This document shows, in pieces, positions 12,491 through 18,910 of a stretch of DNA of 18,910 nucleotides (position 1 is its first letter; each line of letters starts with the position of its first letter). The stretch lies in the NCBI GenBank assembly GCA_040754475.1, contig JBFMCN010000043.1, positions 1 through 18,910 of the forward strand, in the 5' to 3' direction. This DNA is from JAJPHY01 sp040754475 (GTDB lineage Bacteria > Actinomycetota > UBA4738 > HRBIN12). The notes under the pieces are model-generated. The model had not been told where the DNA came from. It ran no database searches and worked only from the letters and a program-made list of their open reading frames with translations. Both the position numbers and the translations under genes were made by a program.

Positions 12491-13297
12491 TCAGAGCGAA
12501 GGTGCTCTACCGCCGAAGAACTCCTTCAACGCGCGGGCGAGGACCTCGGGCGCGGCGGAGTGCGTCTGACCCTCGAGCGTTCGGTGCCGCGCGCCGGGGA
12601 GGATCTCCACGAGTGCCTGGACCGCGTTCCGTTGCCACTGAGGGCTGTCCCCGCCGTCCATCACGATCGTCGGGATAGCGACCGAGGACCACCGCTCGGT
12701 CGGCAAGGGCTTGCCCCACATCGTGTCGCCCATGATCGCGCCGTCGTATGCCAGCGTATGGGCGAGCCTTTCGAGTGCCGTCCACATCGGCCCGGTCCGC
12801 ATCTGCCGGACCGCGTCGGGGGGAATGTTCGGACCCGTCGTCATGAAGTACTCGACCGCGTCCCCCCGGCGGTCGGCCGCCATGAGCTCGGCGAGGCGGG
12901 CGACGTAGTCCTCGGGCAGTGGAGGACGGGAGTCGTCCACGATGAACGGCGGCTCGTACAAGGCCAGCTTCATGATGGCGAGACCGTGGGCCGCCGCTTC
13001 GAGGGCTAGGACCGCCCCCGAGGAATGGCCGAGTGCGAACGCGGAGCCGCCCGCCTCGCGGATCAGGGCGGAGATGTCCTCGATCTCCCGCTCGACCGCA
13101 TACGGCGGCGTGTCTCCACTGTCGCCTCGGCCGCGGCGGTCGTACGCGACGACGGTGAAGTCGGATGCCAGGTGCGCGCTGAGCGGGCCGGCCGAGGACC
13201 GATCGCTCAGGGCTCCGCCGACCAGGATGATCGGCGGGCCCTCTCCGACTCGATCGAATGCGATCGTGGTGCCGTCCCGCGACGTCACGGTTCTCAT
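12491..13297 (-). CDS. Alpha/beta hydrolase
   Basis: A 268-aa single-domain alpha/beta-hydrolase-fold protein without signal peptide, so cytoplasmic. It has the strand-turn VAYDRRGRGDSG (~50-61), the nucleophile elbow GHSSG with Ser92, the acid in VMDGGDSP (Asp214 or Asp217) and the catalytic His246 in GQTHS. It resembles the esterase/haloperoxidase-like group with a helical cap (~residues 118-195); the substrate cannot be read from sequence. The ATG at 13297 is used because the family start (RTVTSRDGTTIAFDR) lies there. TACGAT sits four bases upstream, again compatible with a leaderless transcript, and there is no Shine-Dalgarno. An alternative ATG at 13330 would add 11 residues. Confidence 0.9.
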   Translation of the reverse strand: MRTVTSRDGTTIAFDRVGEGPPIILVGGALSDRSSAGPLSAHLASDFTVVAYDRRGRGDSGDTPPYAVEREIEDISALIREAGGSAFALGHSSGAVLALEAAAHGLAIMKLALYEPPFIVDDSRPPLPEDYVARLAELMAADRRGDAVEYFMTTGPNIPPDAVRQMRTGPMWTALERLAHTLAYDGAIMGDTMWGKPLPTERWSSVAIPTIVMDGGDSPQWQRNAVQALVEILPGARHRTLEGQTHSAAPEVLARALKEFFGGRAPSL

Positions 13298-13333
13298 GTC
13301 CGTCCATCGTACGATTCCGCGCGTTTGCATCTT

Positions 13334-13356
13334 CGCGGCCGCGGCCGCGGCCGCGG
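13334..13356. repeat. CGCGGC hexanucleotide repeat, 3.8 copies
   Basis: Three full CGCGGC units and a partial fourth lie in the gap between the divergent hydrolase and hemerythrin-like genes. The tract is self-complementary and can fold on either strand. It may be a slippage-prone microsatellite; a regulatory role is not shown. Confidence 0.85.
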
Positions 13357-13421
13357 GCGATTGGGCGGACCTGACGCCGGTCCCGGCCGCGGGTATCTTG
13401 TGGGCACCGAAGGAGCGTCCG

Positions 13422-13880
13422 ATGGCGATGACGTGGCCCCCTCCTCAGACGCTTCACGAGGAGCATCTGGAGTTCGCGCAGAGCGCCGATTCGCTACGAC
13501 GCGTCGCCGATGCGGTCGGGCTGATCCCGCTGGGCGAGCTGCGAGGCCGCATCTGCGACGTCTACGAACGCCTGACGCGCCAGGTGATCCCGCACGCGAT
13601 GGCCGAGGACCAGTTCCCGCTCGCGCAGGTCACCGGAAGGCTCACGGGTGGCCAGCGTGTCTCCGACCCCCTCACCCGCGAGCACCTCGAGATCGCGCAG
13701 CTCCTCGCGGAGCTCGACGCGCTCCGCTGGGAGCTCGCCTACCCCATGATCACCCTGGCGCAGGAGCAGGCGCTTAGGCGTGTCCTCTACGGCCTGTACG
13801 CCCTCATGCGCGTTCACCTGGTGGGCGAGGAGGAGTGCATCTGCGGCCTGACCGATCAGGCGGCGGCACAGGGAAGCTGA
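13422..13880 (+). CDS. Hemerythrin-like HHE-domain protein
   Basis: A 152-aa predicted four-helix bundle. The iron-ligand pattern is visible: His12/His15 in LHEEHLEF, His58 and Glu62 in IPHAMAEDQ, His88 in TREHLEI, and His132 with Glu136 in RVHLVGEEE. This fits an HHE di-iron domain that may bind oxygen or nitric oxide or buffer iron. Two cysteines near the C-terminus (EECICG) could be redox-active. The ATG at 13422 has AAGGAG seven bases upstream. TATCTT at 13394-13399 may be its -10 element. The gene converges with rpsD. Confidence 0.82.
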   Translation: MAMTWPPPQTLHEEHLEFAQSADSLRRVADAVGLIPLGELRGRICDVYERLTRQVIPHAMAEDQFPLAQVTGRLTGGQRVSDPLTREHLEIAQLLAELDALRWELAYPMITLAQEQALRRVLYGLYALMRVHLVGEEECICGLTDQAAAQGS

Positions 13881-13910
13881 TGTAGGGCGTAGCGCCCGGA
13901 CCCGTTCGAC

Positions 13911-14513
13911 CTACGAGTAGTGCTCGATGATGAGCCGCTCCTCTATCTGGATGGGGAGCGGAACCTCGTCGCGCTCGGGCAGGCGCGAGAGGGTTCCCTT
14001 CATCTCTTCTTTGTTCCGGTAGAGATACGGCGGCGGGTCGGGCGTGAGCTGGAGGGCCTCGTTCACCGGGATGGAGTTGCGTGCCTTCGGACCGATCTCG
14101 ATCGTCTGGCCGGGCTTGACCTGGGCGCTCGGCACGTCCACCCGACGGCCGTCGACGAGGACGTGCCCGTGGGAGACGAGCTGGCGGGCCTGCCGCTGAG
14201 TGAGCGCGAAGCCGAGACGCAGCGTGACGGTATCGAGACGGGTCTCGAGCTGGCGGATCAGCTCCTCACCAGTGACGCCCCGCTTTCGGCTCGCGCGGTC
14301 GTAGTAGATGCGCATCTGTCGCTCGCCGACGCCGTAGATCGCGCGGAGCTTCTGCTTTTCGAGCAGGCGGACTTGGTACTCGGAGAAGCGCTTGCGACCC
14401 CGCCCGTGCTGACCTGGCGGGAATGGGCGCTTGTTCGCCGGGCAGTTGGGGCGTCCGCAGACGGGCTCCCCGACGCGACGGCACATGCGGTGGCGAGGTC
14501 CGATCTTGTACAT
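13911..14513 (-). CDS. rpsD: Small-subunit ribosomal protein S4
   Basis: A 200-aa full-length S4. It has the N-terminal domain (RPFPPGQHGRGRKRFSEYQV and LLEKQKLRAIYGVGERQMR), the S4 RNA-binding domain RLDTVTLRLGFALTQRQARQ, then LVSHGHVLVDGRRVDVPS (~95-135), and a normal C-terminus ending EERLIIEHYS. S4 nucleates 30S assembly on 16S rRNA. The N-terminus keeps Cys11, Cys19 and Cys24 and has His8 where zinc-binding S4 proteins usually have a cysteine, so a His/Cys3 site is possible. ATG 14513 gives the family N-terminus (MYKIGPRHRMCRR). No Shine-Dalgarno is seen; a hairpin lies directly upstream. The gene is not in the S13-S11-rpoA cluster; stand-alone rpsD is known in some actinobacteria. Confidence 0.96.
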   Translation of the reverse strand: MYKIGPRHRMCRRVGEPVCGRPNCPANKRPFPPGQHGRGRKRFSEYQVRLLEKQKLRAIYGVGERQMRIYYDRASRKRGVTGEELIRQLETRLDTVTLRLGFALTQRQARQLVSHGHVLVDGRRVDVPSAQVKPGQTIEIGPKARNSIPVNEALQLTPDPPPYLYRNKEEMKGTLSRLPERDEVPLPIQIEERLIIEHYS

Positions 14514-14518
14514 GCGGC

Positions 14519-14548
14519 CAGCAAGGTTACCAATCGCGCATCTTGCTG
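14519..14548 (-). promoter_or_regulatory. Leader hairpin directly before rpsD
   Basis: CAGCAAG (14519-14525) and CTTGCTG (14542-14548) form a perfect 7-bp stem with a 16-base loop. The stem ends five bases before the rpsD ATG, where a ribosome site would normally be. S4 autoregulates through mRNA structures in other bacteria, so this is a candidate control element, on position alone. Confidence 0.35.
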
Positions 14549-14580
14549 ACTCGGAAGCGGGCACTGGAGACCTGCGGCGA

Positions 14581-15219
14581 TCAGGCCTGGATCAGGATCG
14601 CACGAGCGGGGCCACCGTCGCCGCCCACGATCAGAAGCGGCAGGACAGCGAGCGTGTAGACGCCGGGCTCGACGTCCCCGAGGTTCAACCCTTCGACGAT
14701 CACGACGCCGTTCGAGAGCAGCTCGACGTGGGCGGGATAGCCGGGGGCGTCCTCGCGTTCGACCGAGAGGAAGTCCACGCCGACCAGCCTGACGCCCCGG
14801 TCGACGAGCCATCGCGCGGCCTCCGGGGACAGGCACGTGTACTCGTCGGGGAAGCTCGTCGGAAGGTGCCGCCAGAGCTCTGAGCTTTCGCTTCTGATCA
14901 GCAAGCGCTGCGTCCCCTCGGGCATGCCGAGTGCTTCGAGGTCTGCTGCGTCGAGCTCGCGGCGCCGGCCGCGGGCGTCGACGACCGCGCAGTCCCCAGT
15001 CAGTGCCTCGAGTGGCACGCCCTCGACCCCCGGCGCGCCCTCGAGGAAGTGGATCGGCGGATCGACGTGGGTTCCGGTGTGGGTCCCCATCCGGAGCTCG
15101 GAGACGTTTGCCTCGTCGCCGTTCGCGATCCGAGAGTGTGGCTCGATCTCGATCGCCGGATCGCCGGGCCAGATCAGCAGGTCCGGTCCTAGCGGGAGGC
15201 TGGCGTCGATGATTCGCAT
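14581..15219 (-). CDS. Cyclase-family metal hydrolase (kynurenine formamidase-like)
   Basis: A 212-aa member of the cyclase/KynB family (PF04199). It begins MRIIDASLPLGPDLLIWPGDP, with the family D-x-S and W-P-G-D-P elements, and has the metal-binding motif HTGTHVDPPIHF (47-58; His47, His51, Asp53, His57). A later VGVDFLSVERED and a final LPLLIVGGDGGPARAILI complete the fold. Relatives hydrolyse N-formylkynurenine, isatin or other amides and lactones; no other tryptophan-degradation gene is nearby, so kynurenine as substrate is only a guess. The ATG at 15219 has AGGAGG seven bases upstream. It follows pgi by 52 bases on the same strand and precedes rpsD by 67, so it may share their transcript. 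Confidence 0.9.
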   Translation of the reverse strand: MRIIDASLPLGPDLLIWPGDPAIEIEPHSRIANGDEANVSELRMGTHTGTHVDPPIHFLEGAPGVEGVPLEALTGDCAVVDARGRRRELDAADLEALGMPEGTQRLLIRSESSELWRHLPTSFPDEYTCLSPEAARWLVDRGVRLVGVDFLSVEREDAPGYPAHVELLSNGVVIVEGLNLGDVEPGVYTLAVLPLLIVGGDGGPARAILIQA

Positions 15220-15271
15220 GGGATTCCTCCTGGGGCTCTTCGGAAGCGGTCCGAGCGGTCGCGCCGGGTCG

Positions 15272-16906
15272 TCATCCGTCCGGCGGCTTCGCGCTGCGGT
15301 AACGGCGGATGAGCGTGTCGGTGGAGGAGTCGTGGGAGAGTGGAGGTTCAGGACCCGCTTGGAGCTCGCGGACGATGCGGGAGGAAAGAGCTTTCCCGAG
15401 CTCCACGCCCCACTGGTCGAACGGGTCGATGTTCCAGATAGCTCCCTGCGTGAAGACCTTGTGCTCGTAGAGCGCGACGAGCTGTCCAAGAACGCTCGGC
15501 GTGAGCTCGGTGGCCAGGATGGTCGTCGTGGGGCGGTTGCCTGGGAAGGTTCGGTGCCGGACCTGGTGCGCCGGCACGCCCTCGGCCGCCACATCCTCGC
15601 GCGTCTTGCCGAACGCGAGCGCTTCTGCCTGCGCGAACAGGTTCGCCATCAGCAGGTCGTGGTGGCGGCCGATCGCGTGGCTCGGGCGTGCGAATCCGAT
15701 CAGGTCGCAGGGGATCAGCTCCGTGCCCTGGTGGATGAGCTGGAAGTAGGCGTGCTGTGCGTTCGTCCCGGGTGTTCCCCACACGACCGGGCCGGTCTGG
15801 TAGGCGATCGGGTTCCCCTCGAGGTCGACTGACTTGCCGCTTGACTCCATGTCGAGCTGCTGCAGATACGCGGTGAGCTTCTCCAGGTGCTGGCTGTAAG
15901 GGAGGACCGCGTGCGTCTCCGCGCCGAGGAAGTTCCCGTACCAGGTCCACAGGAGCCCGAGCAGCACCGGCAGGTTCTCATGCGGGGGCGCCGTCCGGAA
16001 GTGCTCGTCCATCCGGTGGAACCCGTCGAGCATCTCGTGGAACCTTGCCGGACCGATCGCGATCATCAGCGAGAGGCCGATGGCGCCGTCGAACGAGTAC
16101 CGGCCGCCCACCCAGTCCCACAGCTCGAACATGTTCGCCGTGTCGATACCGAACTCGGCGACCCTCCCTGCGTCGGTCGACACCGCAACGAAGTGGTTGG
16201 CGACGGCCCGCTCGTCCCCCAGGGAGGCGACGAGCCACTCCCGCGCCGTGTGCGCGTTGGTGAGGGTCTCGATGGTCGTGAACGTCTTCGACGAGACGAT
16301 GAAGAGCGTCTCCTCGGGTTCGAGATCGTGGGTCGCCTCCCAGACGTCGGTTCCGTCCACGTTCGACACGAACCGGAAGGTCAGGCCGCGGTCCGAGAAG
16401 TCCTTGAGCGCCTCGTAGGCCATGGCCGGCCCGAGGTCCGAGCCCCCTATGCCGATGTTGACGACGTTTCGGATGCAGCGGCCGGTGAAGCCCGTCCAGC
16501 CTCCGGAACGGACGCGGTCGGAGAACGCGGCCATCTTCCGAAGGACCGCGTGGACCTCCGGGACGACGTCCTCCCCGTCGACGAGGATCCGCTCGCCCTG
16601 GGGTGCGCGGAGTGCGACGTGCAGAACGGCGCGATCCTCCGTCACGTTGATCTTCTCGCCGGCGAACATGGCCTCGATCCACTCCCGGAGCTCGGCGCGC
16701 TCGGCGAGCGCGACCAGCAGGTCGATCGTCTCGGAGGTGACGAGGTTCTTCGAGTAGTCGAGGTAGAGGTCGCCGGCCTCGAGGGCCATCGACTCCCCAC
16801 GGCCCGGGTCCTCGGCGAACAGGTCGCGGAGGTGTACCCGGGCGAGCTTCTGCCGGTGGGCCTCGAGAGCCTTCCACTCAGGGGTGTCGGAGATTCCGGT
16901 CGGCAT
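15272..16906 (-). CDS. pgi: Glucose-6-phosphate isomerase
   Basis: A 544-aa enzyme, normal length for the long bacterial PGI type. It interconverts glucose-6-phosphate and fructose-6-phosphate in glycolysis and gluconeogenesis. Visible motifs are VNIGIGGSDLGP (149-160), FVSNVDGTD (179-187), SSKTFTTIET (205-214), GGRYSFDGAIGL (267-278), LDMESSGKS (catalytic Glu354), TNAQHAYFQLIHQGT (His385) and QWGVELGK (Lys505). All expected active-site residues are present. The ATG at 16906 has AAGGAG about ten bases upstream, and the family N-terminus starts there. It is divergent from the redox fusion gene and upstream of the cyclase gene. The frame stays open far upstream, antisense to the redox gene, but without PGI similarity. 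Confidence 0.97.
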   Translation of the reverse strand: MPTGISDTPEWKALEAHRQKLARVHLRDLFAEDPGRGESMALEAGDLYLDYSKNLVTSETIDLLVALAERAELREWIEAMFAGEKINVTEDRAVLHVALRAPQGERILVDGEDVVPEVHAVLRKMAAFSDRVRSGGWTGFTGRCIRNVVNIGIGGSDLGPAMAYEALKDFSDRGLTFRFVSNVDGTDVWEATHDLEPEETLFIVSSKTFTTIETLTNAHTAREWLVASLGDERAVANHFVAVSTDAGRVAEFGIDTANMFELWDWVGGRYSFDGAIGLSLMIAIGPARFHEMLDGFHRMDEHFRTAPPHENLPVLLGLLWTWYGNFLGAETHAVLPYSQHLEKLTAYLQQLDMESSGKSVDLEGNPIAYQTGPVVWGTPGTNAQHAYFQLIHQGTELIPCDLIGFARPSHAIGRHHDLLMANLFAQAEALAFGKTREDVAAEGVPAHQVRHRTFPGNRPTTTILATELTPSVLGQLVALYEHKVFTQGAIWNIDPFDQWGVELGKALSSRIVRELQAGPEPPLSHDSSTDTLIRRYRSAKPPDG

Positions 16907-17002
16907 TCGCCCGCGCTCCTTGCTGCCGGTGTCTCCCCATCCTCGCGGGTTCGGCCACGTCGGTCCACCCTCGATGGGCAGCCCGCCCGGTGCGACCGGA
17001 CC

Positions 17003-17032
17003 GGGAACGCTTCGTCGCGCCGAAGGTAGGGT
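17003..17032 (+). promoter_or_regulatory. Candidate promoter of the redox fusion gene
   Basis: GGGAAC (17003-17008) is followed after 17 bases by GTAGGGT (17026-17032), which contains a TAnnnT -10. The GGGAA -35 resembles that of the oxidative-stress ECF sigma factors SigR/SigH, which control thioredoxin reductase in actinobacteria, but their usual pattern has an 18-base or longer spacer and GTT. It lies 28 bases before the GTG start. Assignment to either sigma class is uncertain. Confidence 0.3.
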
Positions 17033-17059
17033 GGTCGAAGGGCACGGCAAGGAGGCGGA

Positions 17060-18268
17060 GTGTTGGAAGGCGCCGGGATCAAGGTGTACGGGGCGGACTG
17101 GTGCCCGGACTGCCGAAGGGCCAAGCGTTTCCTCGCGGACCAACGCGTTCCCTTCGAGTGGCATGACATCGAGCAGGAACCCGCGGGAGCCGCGGTCGTC
17201 CGGGAGCGAAACGACGGCAACAACGTCATCCCGACGATCGTGTTCCCCGACGGCTCGCACCTGTCGGAGCCGACGAACGAAGAGCTGGCCGACAAGCTGG
17301 GGCTCCAGCGCTCGGCGATGATGCACGTGTACGACCTGATCATCGTGGGGGGCGGGCCGACGGGCCTGACCGCCTCCATCTACGCGGCGCGGGAGAACCT
17401 GCAGACGCTGGTCATCGACAGCAAGGGCCTGGGCGGCCAGGCGGGGGTGACCGAGCGCGTGGAGAACTACCCCGGGTTCCCCGACGGCATCGGTGGCGCC
17501 GAGCTGGCCGACCGGATTGTCCGGCAAGCGCGACGGTACGGTGTCGAGACGCTCCAGGCGGTGGGGGTCACCCGGGTAGCAAGCGATGAGGACCAGATCG
17601 ACATCGAGACCGCAACCGGGGACCACTACCATGCCCGAGCGGTGCTCTTGGCGCCCGGGTCGACCTACCGGCGCACGAACGTCCCCGGCGAGGAGGAGCT
17701 GATCGGAGCCGGGATCCACTTCTGCGCGACCTGCGACGGTCCCTTCTACAAGGGGTCCGATGAGCTGCTCGTCCTGGGCGGGGGGAACAGCGGACTCGAG
17801 GAAGGCCTCTTCCTGGCGCAGTTCACGGACAAGGTGACGATCCTCGAGCGGGAGTCCACGCTGAGGGCGGGCAAGCTCCTCCAGGACAAGGTGCTTCGGC
17901 ACCCGAAGATGGAGGTTCGCACAAGTCGTGAGGTGCTGGAGTTCCGTGCGAAGGAGGGCGGGGGCGCCAAGCTCGGCGCCGTGATCGCGCGGAATCTCGA
18001 GACCGGTGAGACCGAGGAGTACCGGCCGGCCGCCTGCTTCGTATTCATCGGGCTGGCTCCCAACACCGCATTCCTGGAAGCGACGATCGAGCTCGACTCG
18101 CGGCGCTTCGTCGTGACGAATGCCTGGTACCAGACATCGGTGCCGGGGGTGTTCGCGGCCGGGGACGCCCGTGCCGGCTCCACGAAGCAGCTCGCGTCGG
18201 CCGTCGGCGAGGGAGCCGCCGCGGCGATAGCGGTTCGTCACTACCTGGATGAGAAGGATCGCGGCTGA
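17060..18268 (+). CDS. Mycoredoxin/glutaredoxin-thioredoxin reductase fusion flavoprotein
   Basis: A 402-aa fusion. Residues 1-~82 are a glutaredoxin domain of mycoredoxin type: KVYGADWCPDCRRAKRFL with the redox pair Cys15/Cys18, then NVIPTIVFPDGS (cis-Pro58). A ~7-residue linker leads to a full thioredoxin reductase-like domain (~88-402): FAD site IIVGGGPTGLTAS, redox pair FCATCDGP (Cys222/Cys225), nucleotide site LGGGNSGLEE and FAD-closing GVFAAGDAR. Electrons would pass from the nicotinamide via FAD and CATC to the fused CPDC. The HRR motif after the second Rossmann unit, which holds the NADPH 2'-phosphate in classical TrxR, reads Glu263-Arg-Glu265, so cofactor preference may differ. The GTG at 17060 has AAGGAGG five bases upstream. 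It is divergent from pgi. It may protect cytoplasmic thiols. Confidence 0.93.
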   Translation: MLEGAGIKVYGADWCPDCRRAKRFLADQRVPFEWHDIEQEPAGAAVVRERNDGNNVIPTIVFPDGSHLSEPTNEELADKLGLQRSAMMHVYDLIIVGGGPTGLTASIYAARENLQTLVIDSKGLGGQAGVTERVENYPGFPDGIGGAELADRIVRQARRYGVETLQAVGVTRVASDEDQIDIETATGDHYHARAVLLAPGSTYRRTNVPGEEELIGAGIHFCATCDGPFYKGSDELLVLGGGNSGLEEGLFLAQFTDKVTILERESTLRAGKLLQDKVLRHPKMEVRTSREVLEFRAKEGGGAKLGAVIARNLETGETEEYRPAACFVFIGLAPNTAFLEATIELDSRRFVVTNAWYQTSVPGVFAAGDARAGSTKQLASAVGEGAAAAIAVRHYLDEKDRG

Positions 18269-18307
18269 GACTCGGGGACCGGGCATAGCACGGCCAAAGG
18301 AGCGTGT

Positions 18308-18505
18308 GTGAAGCCGAAGGAGATCTTCGATCTGATCGTGAAGGCGGACGAACGCCTGAAGTACGCGACGTCCGACAAGGCCGACCTGCGGAAGCGGCAG
18401 GCTCGCGAGCTTCTGGAGAAGGCCCTGTTGGAGGCTCGCGCGATCGGCAGCGGCGACCTGATCGCTCAGGCGGAGTGGCGCCTGGCGGATCTGGAACAGC
18501 TGTAG
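18308..18505 (+). CDS. Small helical protein of unknown function
   Basis: A 65-aa protein with two or three predicted amphipathic helices: KEIFDLIVKADERLKYAT, KADLRKRQARELLEKALLEA and GSGDLIAQAEWRLADLEQL. The pattern resembles a single tetratricopeptide-like helical pair and suggests a small protein-binding module, but no family is assigned. GTG 18308 follows AAAGGAG at five bases; another frame over the same region gives an arginine-glycine-rich translation and is rejected. It lies 39 bases after the redox fusion on the same strand, so cotranscription is likely. It converges with the NlpC/P60 gene. Confidence 0.75.
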   Translation: MKPKEIFDLIVKADERLKYATSDKADLRKRQARELLEKALLEARAIGSGDLIAQAEWRLADLEQL

Positions 18506-18560
18506 CCCTTCGCGTGGCTTCGGAGAGGGGGGAGGGCGCGGGCCGCCGTTCGCGGGTGCG

Positions 18561-18910
18561 CTAAGGGCGGCCGGCGCCGACGAAGTCGTCCCAGTTGACC
18601 GGCCTGATGTTCACGACGTCACCCGGGTGGTTCGCGTCGATCATCCTGCCGCCGCCGATGTACATCCCGACATGGTGGATCGGGTTGTAGAAGAAGAGCA
18701 GGTCGCCCGGCTGGAGATCCTCCCGAGCGACGTGCGGCACCACCCCGTACTGCATCTCCGACGAGTGCGGGAGCGAGACTCCGGCGTGCGCCCACGACCA
18801 CATCGTGAGGCCGGAGCAGTCGAAGCCGACGTTCGGGTCGGCCGATCCGTACACGTAAGGCGTGCCGATGACCGAATAGGCGGCATCTATCGCCTCCTGC
18901 GCGCGGGAGT
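18561..18910 (-). CDS. NlpC/P60 cell-wall peptidase, C-terminal part (runs off the window)
   Basis: The last ~116 residues of a peptidase whose 5' end lies beyond position 18910. The frame begins in SRAQEAIDAAYSVIGTPYVY and has the catalytic cysteine in GFDCSGLTMWSW, PGDLLFFYN, the catalytic histidine in HHVGMYIGGG and a likely third residue, His, in IDANHPGDVV. These are all the marks of an NlpC/P60 gamma-D-glutamyl-diaminopimelate endopeptidase, which acts outside the membrane on peptidoglycan and is usually preceded by a signal peptide and a coiled-coil or binding domain. The GTG at 18854 is not a credible start, because it would cut the first helix and strand of the domain. The 55-base gap to the helical protein gene shows no gene. 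Confidence 0.93.
   Translation of the reverse strand, partial: SRAQEAIDAAYSVIGTPYVYGSADPNVGFDCSGLTMWSWAHAGVSLPHSSEMQYGVVPHVAREDLQPGDLLFFYNPIHHVGMYIGGGRMIDANHPGDVVNIRPVNWDDFVGAGRP

Noticed and set aside
14514..14564. Longer rpsD start at 14564.
   Set aside because: The added residues do not resemble S4, whose N-terminus (MYKIGPRHRMCRR) starts at 14513; the segment folds as a leader hairpin.
16907..18286. The pgi frame stays open for 460 further codons antisense to the redox fusion gene, giving a 1004-aa ORF.
   Set aside because: The extension has no PGI similarity, covers a well-supported gene on the other strand, and the family N-terminus with ribosome site lies at 16906. It is a GC-bias shadow.

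Overview
This is a GC-rich (roughly two-thirds G+C by eye), densely coded chromosomal window. It fits an Actinomycetota genome, probably an uncultured soil-type or deep-branching lineage. The hints are strong G/C third-position bias, many 4-bp ATGA/GTGA gene overlaps, GTG starts, TAnnnT-type -10 elements placed for leaderless transcripts, and a mycoredoxin-like glutaredoxin domain. Chloroflexota cannot be excluded. The first ~57 bases are G/C homopolymer runs and look like a contig-end artefact.

Left third (74-5980). A small secreted protein has a near-consensus promoter. Next, read leftwards, is a likely operon: a DrrA/DrrB-type ABC exporter, then a VOC/glyoxalase-fold protein, then a RibD-C/DHFR-like reductase. 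Upstream of drrA lies a short-chain dehydrogenase relic with an internal deletion and no stop codon, so its frame runs into drrA. A possible small basic protein and a second DHFR-like gene follow. Divergent from that gene are a 46-aa helical peptide, apparently starting at CTG behind a perfect Shine-Dalgarno, and a DinB-fold protein.

Middle (5981-13300). A 97-aa protein made of four 19-residue repeats sits behind a perfect ribosome binding site and is followed by a strong hairpin. Then come a coupled pair of a small unknown and a DUF1801 protein, and an AbiE-type toxin-antitoxin pair in toxin-first order with an inverted repeat bracketing a leaderless-type promoter. A histidine kinase/response regulator pair is divergent from a second two-gene ABC transporter, a common arrangement for stress- or drug-responsive export. 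The kinase carries a tandem 10-aa duplication in its ATP lid. An alpha/beta hydrolase follows.

Right third (13300-18910) is mostly housekeeping: a hemerythrin-like HHE protein, a stand-alone rpsD (S4), a cyclase/kynurenine-formamidase-type hydrolase and pgi. Divergent from pgi is a mycoredoxin-thioredoxin reductase fusion whose usual NADPH-specificity HRR motif reads ERE. A small helical protein and the 3' part of an NlpC/P60 peptidase end the window.

The most unusual items are the 19-aa repeat protein, the CTG-start peptide, the reversed AbiE operon with its operator, the redox fusion with altered cofactor motif, the kinase ATP-lid duplication and the SDR relic joined to drrA. I found no rRNA, tRNA, CRISPR array, transposase, integrase or prophage gene.
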